64,000 bases of DNA from Neobacillus paridis (GCF_016765675.1 NZ_JAESWB010000340.1:1-64000); one strand, 5' to 3'. Shown: positions 18,015 through 28,078, counted from the first letter of the stretch. Numbers and translations: made by a program. The notes: a model not told the origin generated them from the letters alone.

Positions 18015-18050
18015 TGAACCGGGCAGAGGATCGTTTGCCCGGTTTCCTTT
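18015..18050. terminator. Bidirectional terminator between rocD and yuzA
   Basis: AACCGGGCA / TGCCCGGTT-type stem between the convergent rocD and yuzA genes, with T-rich sequence after it. Confidence 0.8.
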
Positions 18051-18281
18051 CTATGTTCGATTGACTTCAGGCTTGTTCATGTAATCATCATTTGTTTGAA
18101 AGAGAAGCCCAAGATTAATCAAACCGGCAACTCCGACTAAGCCATAAATAATTCTTGCAAGTGGATTATTGCTGCTGCCAAATAGGCTCGCTACAAGATC
18201 AATTTGGAAAAAACCGATTAATCCCCAATTGATTGCGCCGATAATCGTCAGCAGCAAGGCAATCCGTTGAATAGCGCTCAT
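18051..18281 (-). CDS. yuzA: DUF378 small membrane protein YuzA
   Basis: A 76-residue protein with two hydrophobic segments (about residues 6-27 and 40-62) and the DUF378 core INWGLIGFFQIDLVASLFG. It matches B. subtilis YuzA; no function is known. AAAGGAGGTAT stands upstream of ATG 18281. Confidence 0.88.
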   Translation of the reverse strand: MSAIQRIALLLTIIGAINWGLIGFFQIDLVASLFGSSNNPLARIIYGLVGVAGLINLGLLFQTNDDYMNKPEVNRT

Positions 18282-18412
18282 GCTGATACCTCCTTTTTGG
18301 ATTAGTATTAGGCTTTGACAGTTGATGGCAATTTATTCAAATGAACCAAAACTGGTTTTTTTAAAAAAAATACATTATAACTAATAGGAAAATAGCATAG
18401 GAGGGATACACC

Positions 18413-19576
18413 TTGGAAAATTTCACATTTTATAATCCTACAAAGTTAATTTTTGGAAAAGGGCAGCTCGAGAAATTAAAATCTGAGATTCCCCAATATG
18501 GAAAAAAAGTGCTGCTTGTCTATGGGGGCGGCAGCATTAAGCGATCTGGTCTTTATCAACAGGTAACCAGCTTGCTTGAGGAAATCGCTGCAGAAGTCTT
18601 TGAACTTCCCGGTGTTGAACCAAATCCTCGGGTTTCAACTGCCAGAAAAGGGGTTGAAATTTGTAAACAGGAAGGCATTGATTTTCTTCTTGCCGTGGGC
18701 GGGGGCAGTGTCATTGATTGTACAAAGTTAATTGCTGCGGGAGCCAAATATGACGGAGATCCCTGGGATTTAGTTATTAAGAAGGCATTTGCCAACGAAG
18801 CTCTGCCTTTCGGGACTGTATTGACACTTGCGGCAACAGGATCGGAAATGAACTCCGGCTCGGTGATTACCAACTGGGAAACGAACGAAAAATACGGCTG
18901 GGGAAGCCCTGCCACATTCCCGAAATTCTCGATTCTTGATCCGGTAAATACTTTTACGGTGCCAAAGAACCAAACCATTTATGGAATCGTCGATATGATG
19001 TCGCATGTTTTTGAACATTATTTTCACCTTGAAGAGAACACTGATTTCCAAGACCGGATGTGTGAATCACTGCTATTGACGATCATGGAAACAGCGCCAA
19101 AATTGCTCCAAAACCTGGAAAATTATGAACATCGCGCCACCATTCTCTATGCCGGAACGATGGCATTAAACGGCATCCTGAATATGGGTTACCGCGGCGA
19201 TTGGGCAACGCATAATCTGGAACATGCCGTTTCGGCCGTTTATGATATTCCGCATGGCGGAGGGCTGGCCATTCTCTTCCCGCATTGGATGAAGCATCAT
19301 CTCGCTGTGAAACCGGAGCGGTTTAAGCAAATGGCTGTCAGAGTCTTTGGGGTTAACCCTGAAGGAAAAACTGCAGAACAAGCAGGGTTGGAAGGTATTC
19401 AAAAATTACGGGAGTTTTGGAACAGTATCGGAGCACCGAGTCGGCTGGCTGACTACGATATTGATGACAGCAAGCTTGATGTTATGGCGGACCGGGCAAT
19501 GGCGAACGGTGAGTTTGGTACCTTTTCTAAATTAAACCGGGAAGATGTGTTAGCCATCTATCGTGCCTCCCTTTAA
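18413..19576 (+). CDS. yugJ: Iron-containing NADH-dependent alcohol (butanol-type) dehydrogenase
   Basis: A 387-residue group III (Fe) alcohol dehydrogenase, probably reducing aldehydes with NAD(P)H in the cytosol. The nucleotide motif [10 protein letters not shown] (about 98-107) and the metal-binding stretches [11 protein letters not shown] and [18 protein letters not shown], which carry the Asp and three His ligands, are intact. Length equals that of B. subtilis YugJ. TTG 18413 follows TAGGAGGGAT. It lies before pgi, as yugJ does in Bacillus. Substrate is not determinable from sequence. Confidence 0.9.
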   Translation: MENFTFYNPTKLIFGKGQLEKLKSEIPQYGKKVLLVYGGGSIKRSGLYQQVTSLLEEIAAEVFELPGVEPNPRVSTARKGVEICKQEGIDFLLAVGGGSVIDCTKLIAAGAKYDGDPWDLVIKKAFANEALPFGTVLTLAATGSEMNSGSVITNWETNEKYGWGSPATFPKFSILDPVNTFTVPKNQTIYGIVDMMSHVFEHYFHLEENTDFQDRMCESLLLTIMETAPKLLQNLENYEHRATILYAGTMALNGILNMGYRGDWATHNLEHAVSAVYDIPHGGGLAILFPHWMKHHLAVKPERFKQMAVRVFGVNPEGKTAEQAGLEGIQKLREFWNSIGAPSRLADYDIDDSKLDVMADRAMANGEFGTFSKLNREDVLAIYRASL

Positions 19577-19589
19577 AACAATTGAGTGT

Positions 19590-19625
19590 GAAAAAATGTC
19601 CGATGTGTGGTCGGACATTTTTTTG
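19590..19625 (+). terminator. Intrinsic terminator of yugJ
   Basis: AAATGTCCGA / TCGGACATTT stem of 10 bp with a 7-base loop and seven T residues. Confidence 0.9.
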
Positions 19626-19628
19626 GCC

Positions 19629-19750
19629 GATAGGAAAGTATAAAAACTTTCCTATCAGGCATAAGTGTAACTACGCCTCATGAACCGCCTTAAAGGCTCG
19701 CCAATCGCCGAGTTTTCTTTATAAAATAGGTTGCGCTTACATTACAGGGG
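19629..19750. repeat. Probable dispersed non-coding repeat
   Basis: Begins with a perfect 11-bp inverted repeat (GATAGGAAAGT 19629-19639, ACTTTCCTATC 19646-19656), then shorter hairpins such as AGGC...GCCT (19657-19678) and GCCTT/AAGGC near 19690. It has no ORF with a ribosome binding site. The text recalls a repeat I have seen in Bacillaceae intergenic regions, which I cannot verify here. It also fills the gap where the pgi promoter should be. Confidence 0.5.
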
Positions 19751-19817
19751 CTTCCTTGATAATCTAATTTCCATCATGTAAAGTGATTATTGAAAATAAA
19801 AGAATGGAGGATCAGAG

Positions 19818-21167
19818 ATGACACATGTTCGTTTTGATTACTCGAAAGCACTCGCCTTTTTTGGTGAACATGAAATTACATATCTACAAGATGCCGTCAA
19901 GGTGGCACATCATTCCCTTCATGAAAAAACAGGAGCCGGCAGCGATTTTTTAGGCTGGATCAACCTTCCCACTGACTATGATAGGCAGGAATTTGCCCGA
20001 ATTCAAAAAGCGGCTGCAAAAATCAAAGCTGATTCCGACGTCCTTCTCGTCATTGGGATAGGCGGTTCTTATCTTGGGGCAAGGGCAGCTATTGAAATGT
20101 TGAATCATAGCTTTTATAATGCCTTGGCGAAGGAAAAACGCAATGCACCGCAGATCATTTTTGTCGGCAATAATATTAGTTCATCTTATATGCGAGACGT
20201 GATCGACCTGATTGAAAATAAAGATTTCTCGATCAATGTTATTTCCAAATCAGGAACGACGACGGAACCGGCGATTGCCTTCCGAATTTTCCGTAAGTTG
20301 TTAGAAGAAAAATATGGTGCGAAAGAAGCGCAAAAACGGATTTATGCAACGACAGATAAAGCTAGAGGAGCTTTAAAGACATTGGCGGATAACGAAGGCT
20401 ATGAAACTTTTGTAATCCCGGATGATGTCGGCGGCCGCTACTCAGTGCTCACAGCAGTTGGCCTTCTGCCGATTGCCGTAAGCGGAGCCAATGTTGAAAA
20501 AATCATGGAAGGAGCAGCTAGAGCACAAGCGGATTTTAGCCAATCTGAACTTAAAGATAATTTGGCTTATCAATATGCTGCTGTAAGAAACATTTTATAT
20601 AACAAAGGGAAAACCATCGAAATGCTGATCAATTATGAACCGGGTCTGCAATATTTTTCCGAGTGGTGGAAGCAGTTATTTGGTGAAAGTGAAGGCAAGG
20701 ACCAAAAAGGAATCTATCCTTCCTCTGCAAACTTCTCGACTGACCTTCATTCTCTTGGACAATATGTTCAGGAAGGGCGCAGGGACTTATTTGAGACCAT
20801 CATCAAAGTCGAACAGCCGCGTCACGAGTTAACGCTTGAAGCGATGGAAAATGATTTAGACGGGTTAAATTATTTGGCTGGAAAAACGATCGATTTTGTC
20901 AATAATAAGGCATTTGAGGGCACCATGCTTGCTCATACCGATGGCGGAGTGCCAAACTTAATCGTGACGATTCCGGCAATGGATGAATATACCTTTGGCT
21001 ACCTCGTTTATTTCTTTGAAAAGGCATGCGCGATGAGCGGCTATTTGCTTGGGGTGAATCCATTTGATCAGCCCGGTGTCGAGGCCTATAAAGTCAATAT
21101 GTTTGCCCTTTTAGGCAAGCCTGGCTACGAGGAGAAAAAGGCCGAATTGGAAAAACGGTTAAAATAA
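19818..21167 (+). CDS. pgi: Glucose-6-phosphate isomerase
   Basis: A 449-residue glycolytic enzyme interconverting glucose 6-phosphate and fructose 6-phosphate. It has [15 protein letters not shown] (about 74-88), the sugar-phosphate loop [12 protein letters not shown] (about 139-150) and the PGI signature region [14 protein letters not shown]. Length fits the short Gram-positive class. ATG 19818 follows ATGGAGGATC. Because the upstream gap is a repeat element, its promoter is unclear; TATAAAATAGG near 19720 is one weak option. Confidence 0.96.
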   Translation: MTHVRFDYSKALAFFGEHEITYLQDAVKVAHHSLHEKTGAGSDFLGWINLPTDYDRQEFARIQKAAAKIKADSDVLLVIGIGGSYLGARAAIEMLNHSFYNALAKEKRNAPQIIFVGNNISSSYMRDVIDLIENKDFSINVISKSGTTTEPAIAFRIFRKLLEEKYGAKEAQKRIYATTDKARGALKTLADNEGYETFVIPDDVGGRYSVLTAVGLLPIAVSGANVEKIMEGAARAQADFSQSELKDNLAYQYAAVRNILYNKGKTIEMLINYEPGLQYFSEWWKQLFGESEGKDQKGIYPSSANFSTDLHSLGQYVQEGRRDLFETIIKVEQPRHELTLEAMENDLDGLNYLAGKTIDFVNNKAFEGTMLAHTDGGVPNLIVTIPAMDEYTFGYLVYFFEKACAMSGYLLGVNPFDQPGVEAYKVNMFALLGKPGYEEKKAELEKRLK

Positions 21168-21186
21168 ATAGATGCATAAATCACGA

Positions 21187-21223
21187 TTGAGGAGGGATTA
21201 TCATCATTCCCTTCTCTTTTTTG
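21187..21223 (+). terminator. Intrinsic terminator of pgi
   Basis: GAGGAGGGA / TCCCTTCTC stem followed by six T residues. Confidence 0.75.
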
Positions 21224-21332
21224 TGGATTATTCTGCGTTCGCTTGTGCCATAAAGTATAATTTTTCCGTCTTTGCACAGTTTAAAGGTAAAACAACCCAT
21301 TAATACAAGATTTTTGAGGTGCAGGTAATATC

Positions 21333-23006
21333 ATGATGGAAACGAGAAACGAGCGGAGATTAATTGTCTTGGCTTTGATTGTGATCGCAATCTATCTCTC
21401 GCCGCTGTTTATCTTGCAGGAAAATGCGCATATCCGGGTCCATGATAATTTGGATTCCAACTTGGGCTGGTATAAGGTGCTGGCACGAAGCGGGGAACTA
21501 TTTGGCGGGATTCATGGGGTCATTCCGCAAATCATCAACGGCCTGTTGCCACGTAACGCCTTTGGAACAGAGTACAGCGTGATCGTCTGGCTATATGCCC
21601 TGTTCCCAACCATGGTGGCCTATGGTTTCAGCCAAGCCTTGACAAGGGTTGTTGCCTTTTTCGGGATGTATTTGCTATTAAAGACTCATTTGCTTCCCGG
21701 AGTGAAATGGCAGCAGCTTAATATCGCCACAGCCCTTGCCTTTGCCCTGACACCGTTTTGGCCGTCCGGAATGCTGAGTACATTGGGGATGCCGCTTGCA
21801 CTTTGGGCGTTCCTGAATATGCGCAATGGCACGGGCTCGTTGAAGGATTATCTCGTGCTGACATTTTTACCTTTATATTCGAGTATTGTCTTAGGGTTTT
21901 TCTTTTTCCTAACGGCAATGGGAATTTTCTGGCTGGTCGATGTAGTCCGTGGGAAAGGCTGGAATTTCCGTTTTTTGTTATCAATTCTCTACATGTCATT
22001 TATTTATCTGCTGGTCGAATATCGCTTAGTGTATTCGTTTCTATTTAAAGGAGAGCCGAATAGCCGGGATGAATATTTTCATGCTGAACTGCCCTTTTGG
22101 CGGGCGGTACGTCTGACCTTTAAAAACTATATCCTTGGTCATACCCATGTAATGACAGTCCATACCTTATTCATTCTGCCGGCCACCTTGATTGCGATTT
22201 ACTTTGTCTATTCGAAAAAGCTCTGGAAACAGGAAAAAGTCTTTGTGTTTCTGTTTGCTGTAAATTTTATCCTCTCGCTTTGGTATGCCTTTTGGTTTTA
22301 TGAAGGCTGGCTGCCATTAACTAAAAAATTCCATTTTATGGACACCTTTAATTTTGCCCGCTACCATTTTTTACGACCGCTTGTGATTTATGCCAGTTTC
22401 GCTCTCGCTTTAAAGATCATTTCTCTCCAAGGTTTCAGCTGGGCGAAAACTGCTAAGTGGCTGGCAGTGATGCAAATATTATTATTGGGACTATTTAATG
22501 ATGAAATCATTTATCATAAAAAACCGACCGTGAGGGAATTTTATGCCGAGGAATTGTTCGGGGAAATCAAGGAACATATTGGCTTGCCACAGGATGCGTA
22601 CCGCGTGGCAAGCATTGGCATCCATCCTGTGATTGCTCAGTACAACGGCTTTTATACCCTTGATACGTATAATAATTTTTACCCATTAAGCTATAAACAT
22701 CAGTTTAGAAAAATAATCGAAAAGGAATTGGCAAAAAATAAAACGATTCGCAAGTATTTTGATAAATGGGGCGGCCGCTGCTATATTTTTACTGCTCAGC
22801 TCGGGAAGCGGTACATGATCAAGAAAGACTCCAAGCGGCATTTGAAGGATTTGCAGTTAAATACTGCTGTGTTTAAGCAAATGGGCGGACGTTATATTTT
22901 TTCCGCACTACCGATTGATAATGCTGAGGAAAATCAGTTAACGCTGGAAAAAGTATTCGTCTCAAAGCTGTCGGCATGGAAAATTTACTTATATAAGACA
23001 ATGTAG
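21333..23006 (+). CDS. ykoS: YkoS-like polytopic membrane protein (DUF6044)
   Basis: A 557-residue protein with roughly ten to eleven hydrophobic segments between residues 10 and 400, then a soluble C-terminal part of about 150 residues (from KKPTVREFYAEEL onward). Size and the neighbouring GT2 gene match the B. subtilis ykoS-ykoT pair. The GT-C-like topology suggests it uses a lipid-linked sugar made by the downstream transferase; that is inference. ATGATG at 21333 follows GAGGTG. It overlaps functionally, not physically, with ykoT, which starts 20 bp later. Confidence 0.75.
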   Translation: MMETRNERRLIVLALIVIAIYLSPLFILQENAHIRVHDNLDSNLGWYKVLARSGELFGGIHGVIPQIINGLLPRNAFGTEYSVIVWLYALFPTMVAYGFSQALTRVVAFFGMYLLLKTHLLPGVKWQQLNIATALAFALTPFWPSGMLSTLGMPLALWAFLNMRNGTGSLKDYLVLTFLPLYSSIVLGFFFFLTAMGIFWLVDVVRGKGWNFRFLLSILYMSFIYLLVEYRLVYSFLFKGEPNSRDEYFHAELPFWRAVRLTFKNYILGHTHVMTVHTLFILPATLIAIYFVYSKKLWKQEKVFVFLFAVNFILSLWYAFWFYEGWLPLTKKFHFMDTFNFARYHFLRPLVIYASFALALKIISLQGFSWAKTAKWLAVMQILLLGLFNDEIIYHKKPTVREFYAEELFGEIKEHIGLPQDAYRVASIGIHPVIAQYNGFYTLDTYNNFYPLSYKHQFRKIIEKELAKNKTIRKYFDKWGGRCYIFTAQLGKRYMIKKDSKRHLKDLQLNTAVFKQMGGRYIFSALPIDNAEENQLTLEKVFVSKLSAWKIYLYKTM

Positions 23007-23026
23007 ACTTCAGGGGGTAATCTAGC

Positions 23027-24067
23027 ATGAGCGACGCAGTCCTTACTATTGTTGTACCGTGCTTTAACGAGGAAGAAATTTTACCGGAAACGATTAAATG
23101 CCTTCATGGACTGTTGACTGGGCTGATTGATGAAGCACTCGTCTCCGATCGCAGTAAAATTCTCTTTGTCGATGATGGCAGTAAGGATCGGACATGGGAG
23201 ATTATTTATAAAGAAGGATTAAGAAATCATTATGTCAAGGGGCTGAAATTGGCCCGCAATGTCGGCCACCAGAACGCATTGATCGCGGGAATGCAGACAG
23301 CAGCCGAACGCTCCGACTGTATTGTTTCAATTGACGCTGACCTGCAGGATGATATTCAAGTCATCCGCGAATTTATCGTAAAGTTCCATGATGGTTGTGA
23401 GATTGTTTATGGAGTGCGGAAAGGCCGTGAAACAGATACGTTCTTTAAGCGAACAACAGCACAAGGCTTTTATAAAATAATGAAAAGCCTGGGTGTCGAC
23501 CTTGTCTATAATCACGCTGACTTTCGCTTAATGAGCCAGCGGGCAGTCAAAGAACTGGCGCGGTTTAAAGAGGTAAATCTGTTCCTGAGGGGAATCGTGC
23601 CGCTTCTCGGTTTTCGTTCCGATGTTGTCTTTTATGACCGTTTAGAAAGAAAGGCCGGTAAAACGAAATACCCTTTGAAAAAAATGCTCGCCTTTGCCTT
23701 CGATGGCATCACCTCTTTTTCGGTTTCGCCGATCCGTTTCGTGCTTGTTATGGGCATGATTTCTTTTCTGTTGAGCCTCGCCTTTGGCAGTTACTTTTTA
23801 ACACTAAAGTTTCTCGGCTATACTCAGACAGGCTGGACATCACTGATTACTTCCATCTGGCTGATTGGCGGCCTTCAATTAATCGCCATCGGCCTGATTG
23901 GAGAGTACATCGGGAAAATTTATAAGGAGACGAAGCAGCGGCCCAAGTTTATTATTGATATCGATACCTTTAATTTGCCGATGCCAAAGCGCCATTTGCT
24001 ATCGCAGCCGGGAGAGGAAGACCTCGTTCGCCGTGATTATCGAAAGATATCTGAAACGAGCAAATAG
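23027..24067 (+). CDS. ykoT: YkoT-like GT2 glycosyltransferase with C-terminal membrane anchor
   Basis: A 346-residue family 2 glycosyltransferase related to polyprenyl-phosphate sugar synthases (GtrB/DPM-like). The catalytic domain has VPCFNEEEILPET (about 9-21), VDDGSKDRTWE and the metal-binding DADLQDD (about 104-110); two transmembrane helices follow at about 235-260 and 270-300. It probably loads a sugar onto undecaprenyl phosphate for the adjacent membrane protein, by analogy. Start ATG 23027 follows AGGGGGTAATC; it is translationally close to ykoS, so one operon. Confidence 0.82.
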   Translation: MSDAVLTIVVPCFNEEEILPETIKCLHGLLTGLIDEALVSDRSKILFVDDGSKDRTWEIIYKEGLRNHYVKGLKLARNVGHQNALIAGMQTAAERSDCIVSIDADLQDDIQVIREFIVKFHDGCEIVYGVRKGRETDTFFKRTTAQGFYKIMKSLGVDLVYNHADFRLMSQRAVKELARFKEVNLFLRGIVPLLGFRSDVVFYDRLERKAGKTKYPLKKMLAFAFDGITSFSVSPIRFVLVMGMISFLLSLAFGSYFLTLKFLGYTQTGWTSLITSIWLIGGLQLIAIGLIGEYIGKIYKETKQRPKFIIDIDTFNLPMPKRHLLSQPGEEDLVRRDYRKISETSK

Positions 24068-24160
24068 AAATTTCTCTGCTAATTTTTATGTCGTACAACC
24101 CCCGCAACGTGAATATGAATAGGTTGACAGGCTTTTTCACAGTCGGGGAGGAGAATGAAC

Positions 24161-24787
24161 ATGAATATATTTTTGAGCTACATTTTGCTGGGACTATCGC
24201 TGGCTGCTCCGATTGGTCCCGTTAATGCAGCCCAAATTGATCGCGGCATCAGAGGGGGATTTTTACATTCTTGGCTTGTGGGAGTCGGAGCAGTCATCGC
24301 TGATGGGATTTATATGCTGATCGTTTACATAGGCGTTGTCAGGTTTTTGGAAACAGAATTTATGCAAACATTGCTGTGGCTGTTTGGTTTTTTTATCCTT
24401 ATCTATACCGGGATTGAAACGATCATGAATGCCGGAAAAATCCACTGGCAATATGCAAGAACGAAAGAGCCGCTAATCAAAGCTTTTCTCACCGGCTTCC
24501 TGATGTCAATCTCTAATCCCTTAACGATTCTTTTTTGGCTAGGGATTTATGGATCTGTTCTTGCCAAAACCGCGGCGGTTTATAAGACCAGTCAATTAGT
24601 GCTTTACAGCGGCGCAATATTTATTGGGTTGTTAATCTGGGATATTGCGATGGCGAGTGTCGCTAGCAGTTTCCGCAAATATTTAACCTCGCAGCTTTTA
24701 GTGACCATCTCATTGTTATCCGGTCTGTCGTTAATTGGCTTTGGGTGCTACTTTGGCTTTCAGGCCTTTGAAAATTTATTTACCTAA
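24161..24787 (+). CDS. LysE/RhtB-family amino acid exporter
   Basis: A 208-residue integral membrane protein with six predicted helices and the LysE family start, LGLSLAAPIGPVNAAQI (about 7-23). Such proteins export lysine, threonine, homoserine lactone or related amino acids; the substrate cannot be told. ATG 24161 is chosen because GGGGAGGA ends 7 bp upstream, whereas the ATG two codons earlier is too close. A terminator overlaps the stop codon region. Confidence 0.85.
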   Translation: MNIFLSYILLGLSLAAPIGPVNAAQIDRGIRGGFLHSWLVGVGAVIADGIYMLIVYIGVVRFLETEFMQTLLWLFGFFILIYTGIETIMNAGKIHWQYARTKEPLIKAFLTGFLMSISNPLTILFWLGIYGSVLAKTAAVYKTSQLVLYSGAIFIGLLIWDIAMASVASSFRKYLTSQLLVTISLLSGLSLIGFGCYFGFQAFENLFT

Positions 24788-24820
24788 AAACAGCTAGCAT
24801 GATAAGCGCTAGCTGTTTCC
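24785..24820. terminator. Intrinsic terminator of the LysE-type gene
   Basis: AAACAGCTAGC / GCTAGCTGTTT stem, 11 bp, followed by CCTTT. The symmetrical flanks may also stop minus-strand transcripts from the permease. Confidence 0.8.
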
Positions 24821-24922
24821 TTTGTCCAGTTTGCCATTGGGGACTTTAAATGAGACATCACACGAAAACGGATTATCTTCAAGGCGACTATTTGTCAATA
24901 AACGTATCCTGCCATCTGCTGC

Positions 24923-26275
24923 TTAGGCAGTCGGCCATGGGGAGAGTACTCGTTTCCGTTTTTTTTTCCACTTTGCCTGCATAATCAGAGTAATCCCGCC
25001 AATTACAGCAATGAAGGCTAAGCTGATAAACAACCCCGGCCTGCTTGTATGATGAAAAAGTGTTCCGCTGACTGCGATTAAAATCAACACAGCCCCAATG
25101 ACATATTTAATTTTATCGCTTGTCGAAAGCTTCAGCAGTTTTCTCGTTGAGGCAAGGATAAACATCCAATTATAGAGCAGCATTAACCCGGCAGCAGTCG
25201 TAATATATTCATAAATACGATTAGGCATTAATAATGCGGAAATAACCGAAGCGGCAATTCCCAGCATTGTCAGGATCAGGGTCGGCAGCGGTACCTTTAA
25301 TTTTCCTTTCTTTGAAAAACTTACGGGAGCATCGCCTTCTTCAGCTAAGGTAACTAACACGCTTGTCACCCCATAAAGGGAAGCAACCATTGTAGAAAAC
25401 CCGGCAATAATTAAAGCCCCGTTAAAAATATGCGGGACAAACGAAAGGTTATAGGCATCCAGGGCGATAACAAACGGACTTTCTTTGGCGTTAAATTTAT
25501 GCCATGAGACCATGGTAACGGCAAGGCCAATTGCCAGGGCATAAATAATCATAAGTGAAAACAACATCACCCGTCCGGCTTTTGGAGCTTCCTTCGGATC
25601 CCTCAATTTGGTGGCCATCAGTCCTAATATTTCAATCCCGCCAAAGGCGTAATAGGCAAAAATGGCTGCTGACCACAATCCGATAACGCCGCCGGGGAAT
25701 ATCTCCTTCATTCTATTTGGATATGCAATCGGGCGGTCGCCGTCAATAATCCCAAATAAAGCCAATAACGCAAGGATAACAAACATTAAAATGGCTGATA
25801 TTTTAATCACGGCTAAAATATTTTCCAACTTATTTAGCAACCCGACACCAATTAAAACAACCACCAAGCCAAGCACCGCATAGCCTGCTGCAAACAGCCA
25901 AAGGGGCACTTTGGGGAACCAAAAGCGGGAAAAAATCGCCAGAGCGGTCATTTGGCTTCCCATAATCAGCACCTCCGAGACCCAATAGACCCAGCCGCTG
26001 CTAAAACCTGCCCAGCGGCCATAGGCTTTTTTGGCATAGGACCTGAACCCTCCATCGAGGGGTTCCTGTGCAGTCATCCTGGAAAGAGCATCAAAGACGA
26101 TATACGTGCCAACGGCAGCCATCATATAGGCAATTAACAACGAAGGTCCTGTCATTTTGATCGCCAAGCTTGAGCCAAGGAAAAATCCTGTTCCGATTGT
26201 GCAGCCGACGCCAAATAATGACAGCTGCCACCATTTCAAGTTGTTTTCCTGCGTCCCAGACTTAGATTTTCCCAT
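24923..26275 (-). CDS. APC-superfamily amino acid permease
   Basis: A 450-residue transporter with 12 predicted helices. It begins LKWWQLSLFGVGCTIGTGFFLGS, where the GxGxIGTG-type loop of the APC family (about 22-32) binds the amino acid backbone, and carries EPLDGGFRSYAKKAYG around residue 70. It resembles Bacillus amino acid permeases, but substrate is undetermined. AGAAGGAGAAGG precedes ATG 26275. A 51-codon gene lies immediately upstream on the same strand, 14 bp away, so the two are likely co-transcribed. Confidence 0.88.
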   Translation of the reverse strand: MGKSKSGTQENNLKWWQLSLFGVGCTIGTGFFLGSSLAIKMTGPSLLIAYMMAAVGTYIVFDALSRMTAQEPLDGGFRSYAKKAYGRWAGFSSGWVYWVSEVLIMGSQMTALAIFSRFWFPKVPLWLFAAGYAVLGLVVVLIGVGLLNKLENILAVIKISAILMFVILALLALFGIIDGDRPIAYPNRMKEIFPGGVIGLWSAAIFAYYAFGGIEILGLMATKLRDPKEAPKAGRVMLFSLMIIYALAIGLAVTMVSWHKFNAKESPFVIALDAYNLSFVPHIFNGALIIAGFSTMVASLYGVTSVLVTLAEEGDAPVSFSKKGKLKVPLPTLILTMLGIAASVISALLMPNRIYEYITTAAGLMLLYNWMFILASTRKLLKLSTSDKIKYVIGAVLILIAVSGTLFHHTSRPGLFISLAFIAVIGGITLIMQAKWKKKRKRVLSPWPTA

Positions 26276-26289
26276 CCACCTTCTCCTTC

Positions 26290-26445
26290 TTAGCGGCCAG
26301 TCGCGCCCGGCGATTTATCCGTAATGCTTTGATTATTAAAATCCCGATCGTTGAGTCCGGCTCTTTGTTTGCGATCTGTCCCTAAATGTTCTCCCTGGTG
26401 CTTCTTTTGAATTTGATTAAATCTTTCAAAATCAGGATTGATCAT
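26290..26445 (-). CDS. 51-residue hydrophilic protein of unknown function
   Basis: A short ORF beginning MINPDFERFNQIQKK, with AGAGGAGATT upstream of ATG 26445. It is polar and rich in Asn, Gln, Asp and Arg, with no cysteine, no signal and no hydrophobic core, so it is probably disordered. It sits 14 bp before the amino acid permease on the same strand and likely shares its mRNA. I do not recognise a family; the composition recalls small forespore or sporulation-phase proteins, which is a guess. Confidence 0.6.
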   Translation of the reverse strand: MINPDFERFNQIQKKHQGEHLGTDRKQRAGLNDRDFNNQSITDKSPGATGR

Positions 26446-26653
26446 GTGAATCTCCTCTTTTCCTAAGTAATTTATTCATTCTTAAGATACACCTCAGGTT
26501 GTTTCTTATGCGGCAACGCTACTTGGATTTTGATGGAATTAAATATTTAGTACATAATCAACTGCAAAACAATTGAAAATATAGGAGAGCTATTTAATCC
26601 TTTGAACTTAATTTGTGATCTACACGCGCTTTTCTCTGAAAGGAGTAGATACG

Positions 26654-27409
26654 ATGTTATCAACAGAAAAGCTGGCTGATTTACGTTTACAATTATTAGC
26701 TGAAAAGGCTGAAGTAGAAGAGCATCTAAAGCAGAATGATCATTTTGGTTATGAGCGAGGCTTTTGGCATGAGTCGATGGGGGAATTATCGAGCTATGAT
26801 AATCATCCTGCTGACGAAGGAACTGAGCTATTTGAGCGAGGGAAGGACAACGCCTTGTTGGAGCACTACAAAATCCAGTTGAACAATATTGATAAGGCGC
26901 TCGCCGCAATGGAAAATGGCACTTACGGGAAATGTGAAGTTTGCGGTAAGGACATTCCTATTGAGCGGTTAGAGGCATTGCCCAATACCACCTACTGCCT
27001 TGAACATAGCCCAGATCAGGTTACTTCCCATATTCGCCCAATTGAAGAGGGGGTCTTACTGCCTCCATGGGGAAAGTTCGACATGGACAACAAAGACGAA
27101 GATGTGGCCTTCGATGCAGAAGATTCGTGGCAGGCGGTGGCAGAATGGGGAACATCGGAAACCCCTTCTGATTTAGCCTCTTCGATGGCTCATTATAATG
27201 ACATGTATATAGAGTCAGAAGAAAACATTGGCTACGTAGAGGATTTTGAAAATTTTGTCGGTAATGATATGTATGGAAAAAATATCACGGTCTACCCCAA
27301 TATGCAGCATGAACAATATGAAGACGCACTCGATGAAGAGGGCACTATGACAAGCTTTGGTGACCTGCCGGCATTTGAGCATGATCCGTATGTGGAGGAT
27401 GACGAATAG
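26654..27409 (+). CDS. yteA: YteA-family DksA/TraR-type zinc-finger protein
   Basis: A 251-residue protein. An N-terminal helical hairpin (about 1-90) is followed by a DksA/TraR-like zinc finger with C94-x2-C97 and C115-x2-H118, then an acidic C-terminal half with WQAVAEWGTSETPSD. The family is annotated YteA, sporulation-associated; DksA-like members touch RNA polymerase, but that is not shown for YteA. The fourth zinc ligand here is His instead of Cys. ATG 26654 follows AAAGGAGT; an in-frame ATG at 26615 has no ribosome binding site. Confidence 0.88.
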   Translation: MLSTEKLADLRLQLLAEKAEVEEHLKQNDHFGYERGFWHESMGELSSYDNHPADEGTELFERGKDNALLEHYKIQLNNIDKALAAMENGTYGKCEVCGKDIPIERLEALPNTTYCLEHSPDQVTSHIRPIEEGVLLPPWGKFDMDNKDEDVAFDAEDSWQAVAEWGTSETPSDLASSMAHYNDMYIESEENIGYVEDFENFVGNDMYGKNITVYPNMQHEQYEDALDEEGTMTSFGDLPAFEHDPYVEDDE

Positions 27410-27508
27410 CGGAGAAAGGAACTTAGCCTTCTGTTTTCAAGTTGGAAATGTAATCTATTTTACTCATGCTTCATTCCGAGTTTTAGTCACGTTTTACCCC
27501 CATACCTT

Positions 27509-27544
27509 AAGAAAACAGCTTTCCCTTTGAAAAGCTGTTTTCTC
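27509..27544. terminator. Bidirectional terminator
   Basis: AGAAAACAGCTTT / AAAGCTGTTTTCT stem between convergent yteA and the DUF4025 gene. Confidence 0.8.
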
Positions 27545-27550
27545 TGATTT

Positions 27551-27763
27551 TTACCCTTGGTCACTGTTGTGCAGTGGTACCTGTTTCCCGGTTCCATTAT
27601 CAATAACTGCACCAATTTCACCCTCAGCATAGACGTCGCTAACCTGCTCATGGGTTTCCGCAAGTCCTGAGGAAAGCTGATCATGTTCATGATCATAACT
27701 TGGGTGATAGAAGCTCCCGGCAACCTCCTTTTTGGGATTTGCTTTTTGTTTCTGTTTATCCAA
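27551..27763 (-). CDS. YozQ-like DUF4025 protein
   Basis: A 70-residue hydrophilic protein with the segment GLAETHEQVSDVYAEGEI (about 33-50), which I associate with the DUF4025/YozQ family of Bacillus. No function is known. Translation starts at TTG 27763, with AAAAGGAGTGAT at good spacing. It shares a bidirectional terminator with yteA and is divergent from the 47-codon gene at 27853. Confidence 0.7.
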   Translation of the reverse strand: MDKQKQKANPKKEVAGSFYHPSYDHEHDQLSSGLAETHEQVSDVYAEGEIGAVIDNGTGKQVPLHNSDQG

Positions 27764-27852
27764 TTCGTATCACTCCTTTTTAAAATGGATTCAACGGTAT
27801 TTTCGTCTTTTTTCGTCAGGATTACTCATAAAAAATCAAAGGAGTCGCCTAT

Positions 27853-27996
27853 ATGAATAAAAAAACTGACTTTCCATCCCGTAAACAGCTGGATGAAGCG
27901 TTCCATTTTCTTCATGACCAAATCAATAGAATCGCGATAATGGAAGAAATTGAAATGATGAAACAGGAAAACGAGGAGAACGATTCGATTCGATAA
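27853..27996 (+). CDS. 47-residue helical protein of unknown function
   Basis: Begins MNKKTDFPSRKQLDEAF and continues as one predicted amphipathic helix rich in Glu, Met and Asn. AAAGGAGTCGCC precedes ATG 27853. I do not recognise the family. The position between a DUF4025 gene and a cation transporter gives no functional clue; the ribosome binding site and helix-like composition are the support. Confidence 0.6.
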   Translation: MNKKTDFPSRKQLDEAFHFLHDQINRIAIMEEIEMMKQENEENDSIR

Positions 27997-28078
27997 ATTT
28001 TGACAAAATGATTGTTTTCCGTGTTAAAACGATGTATAGTTTCAATGGTTCTACTGGATTGTAAAAGGTGGTCTATCA

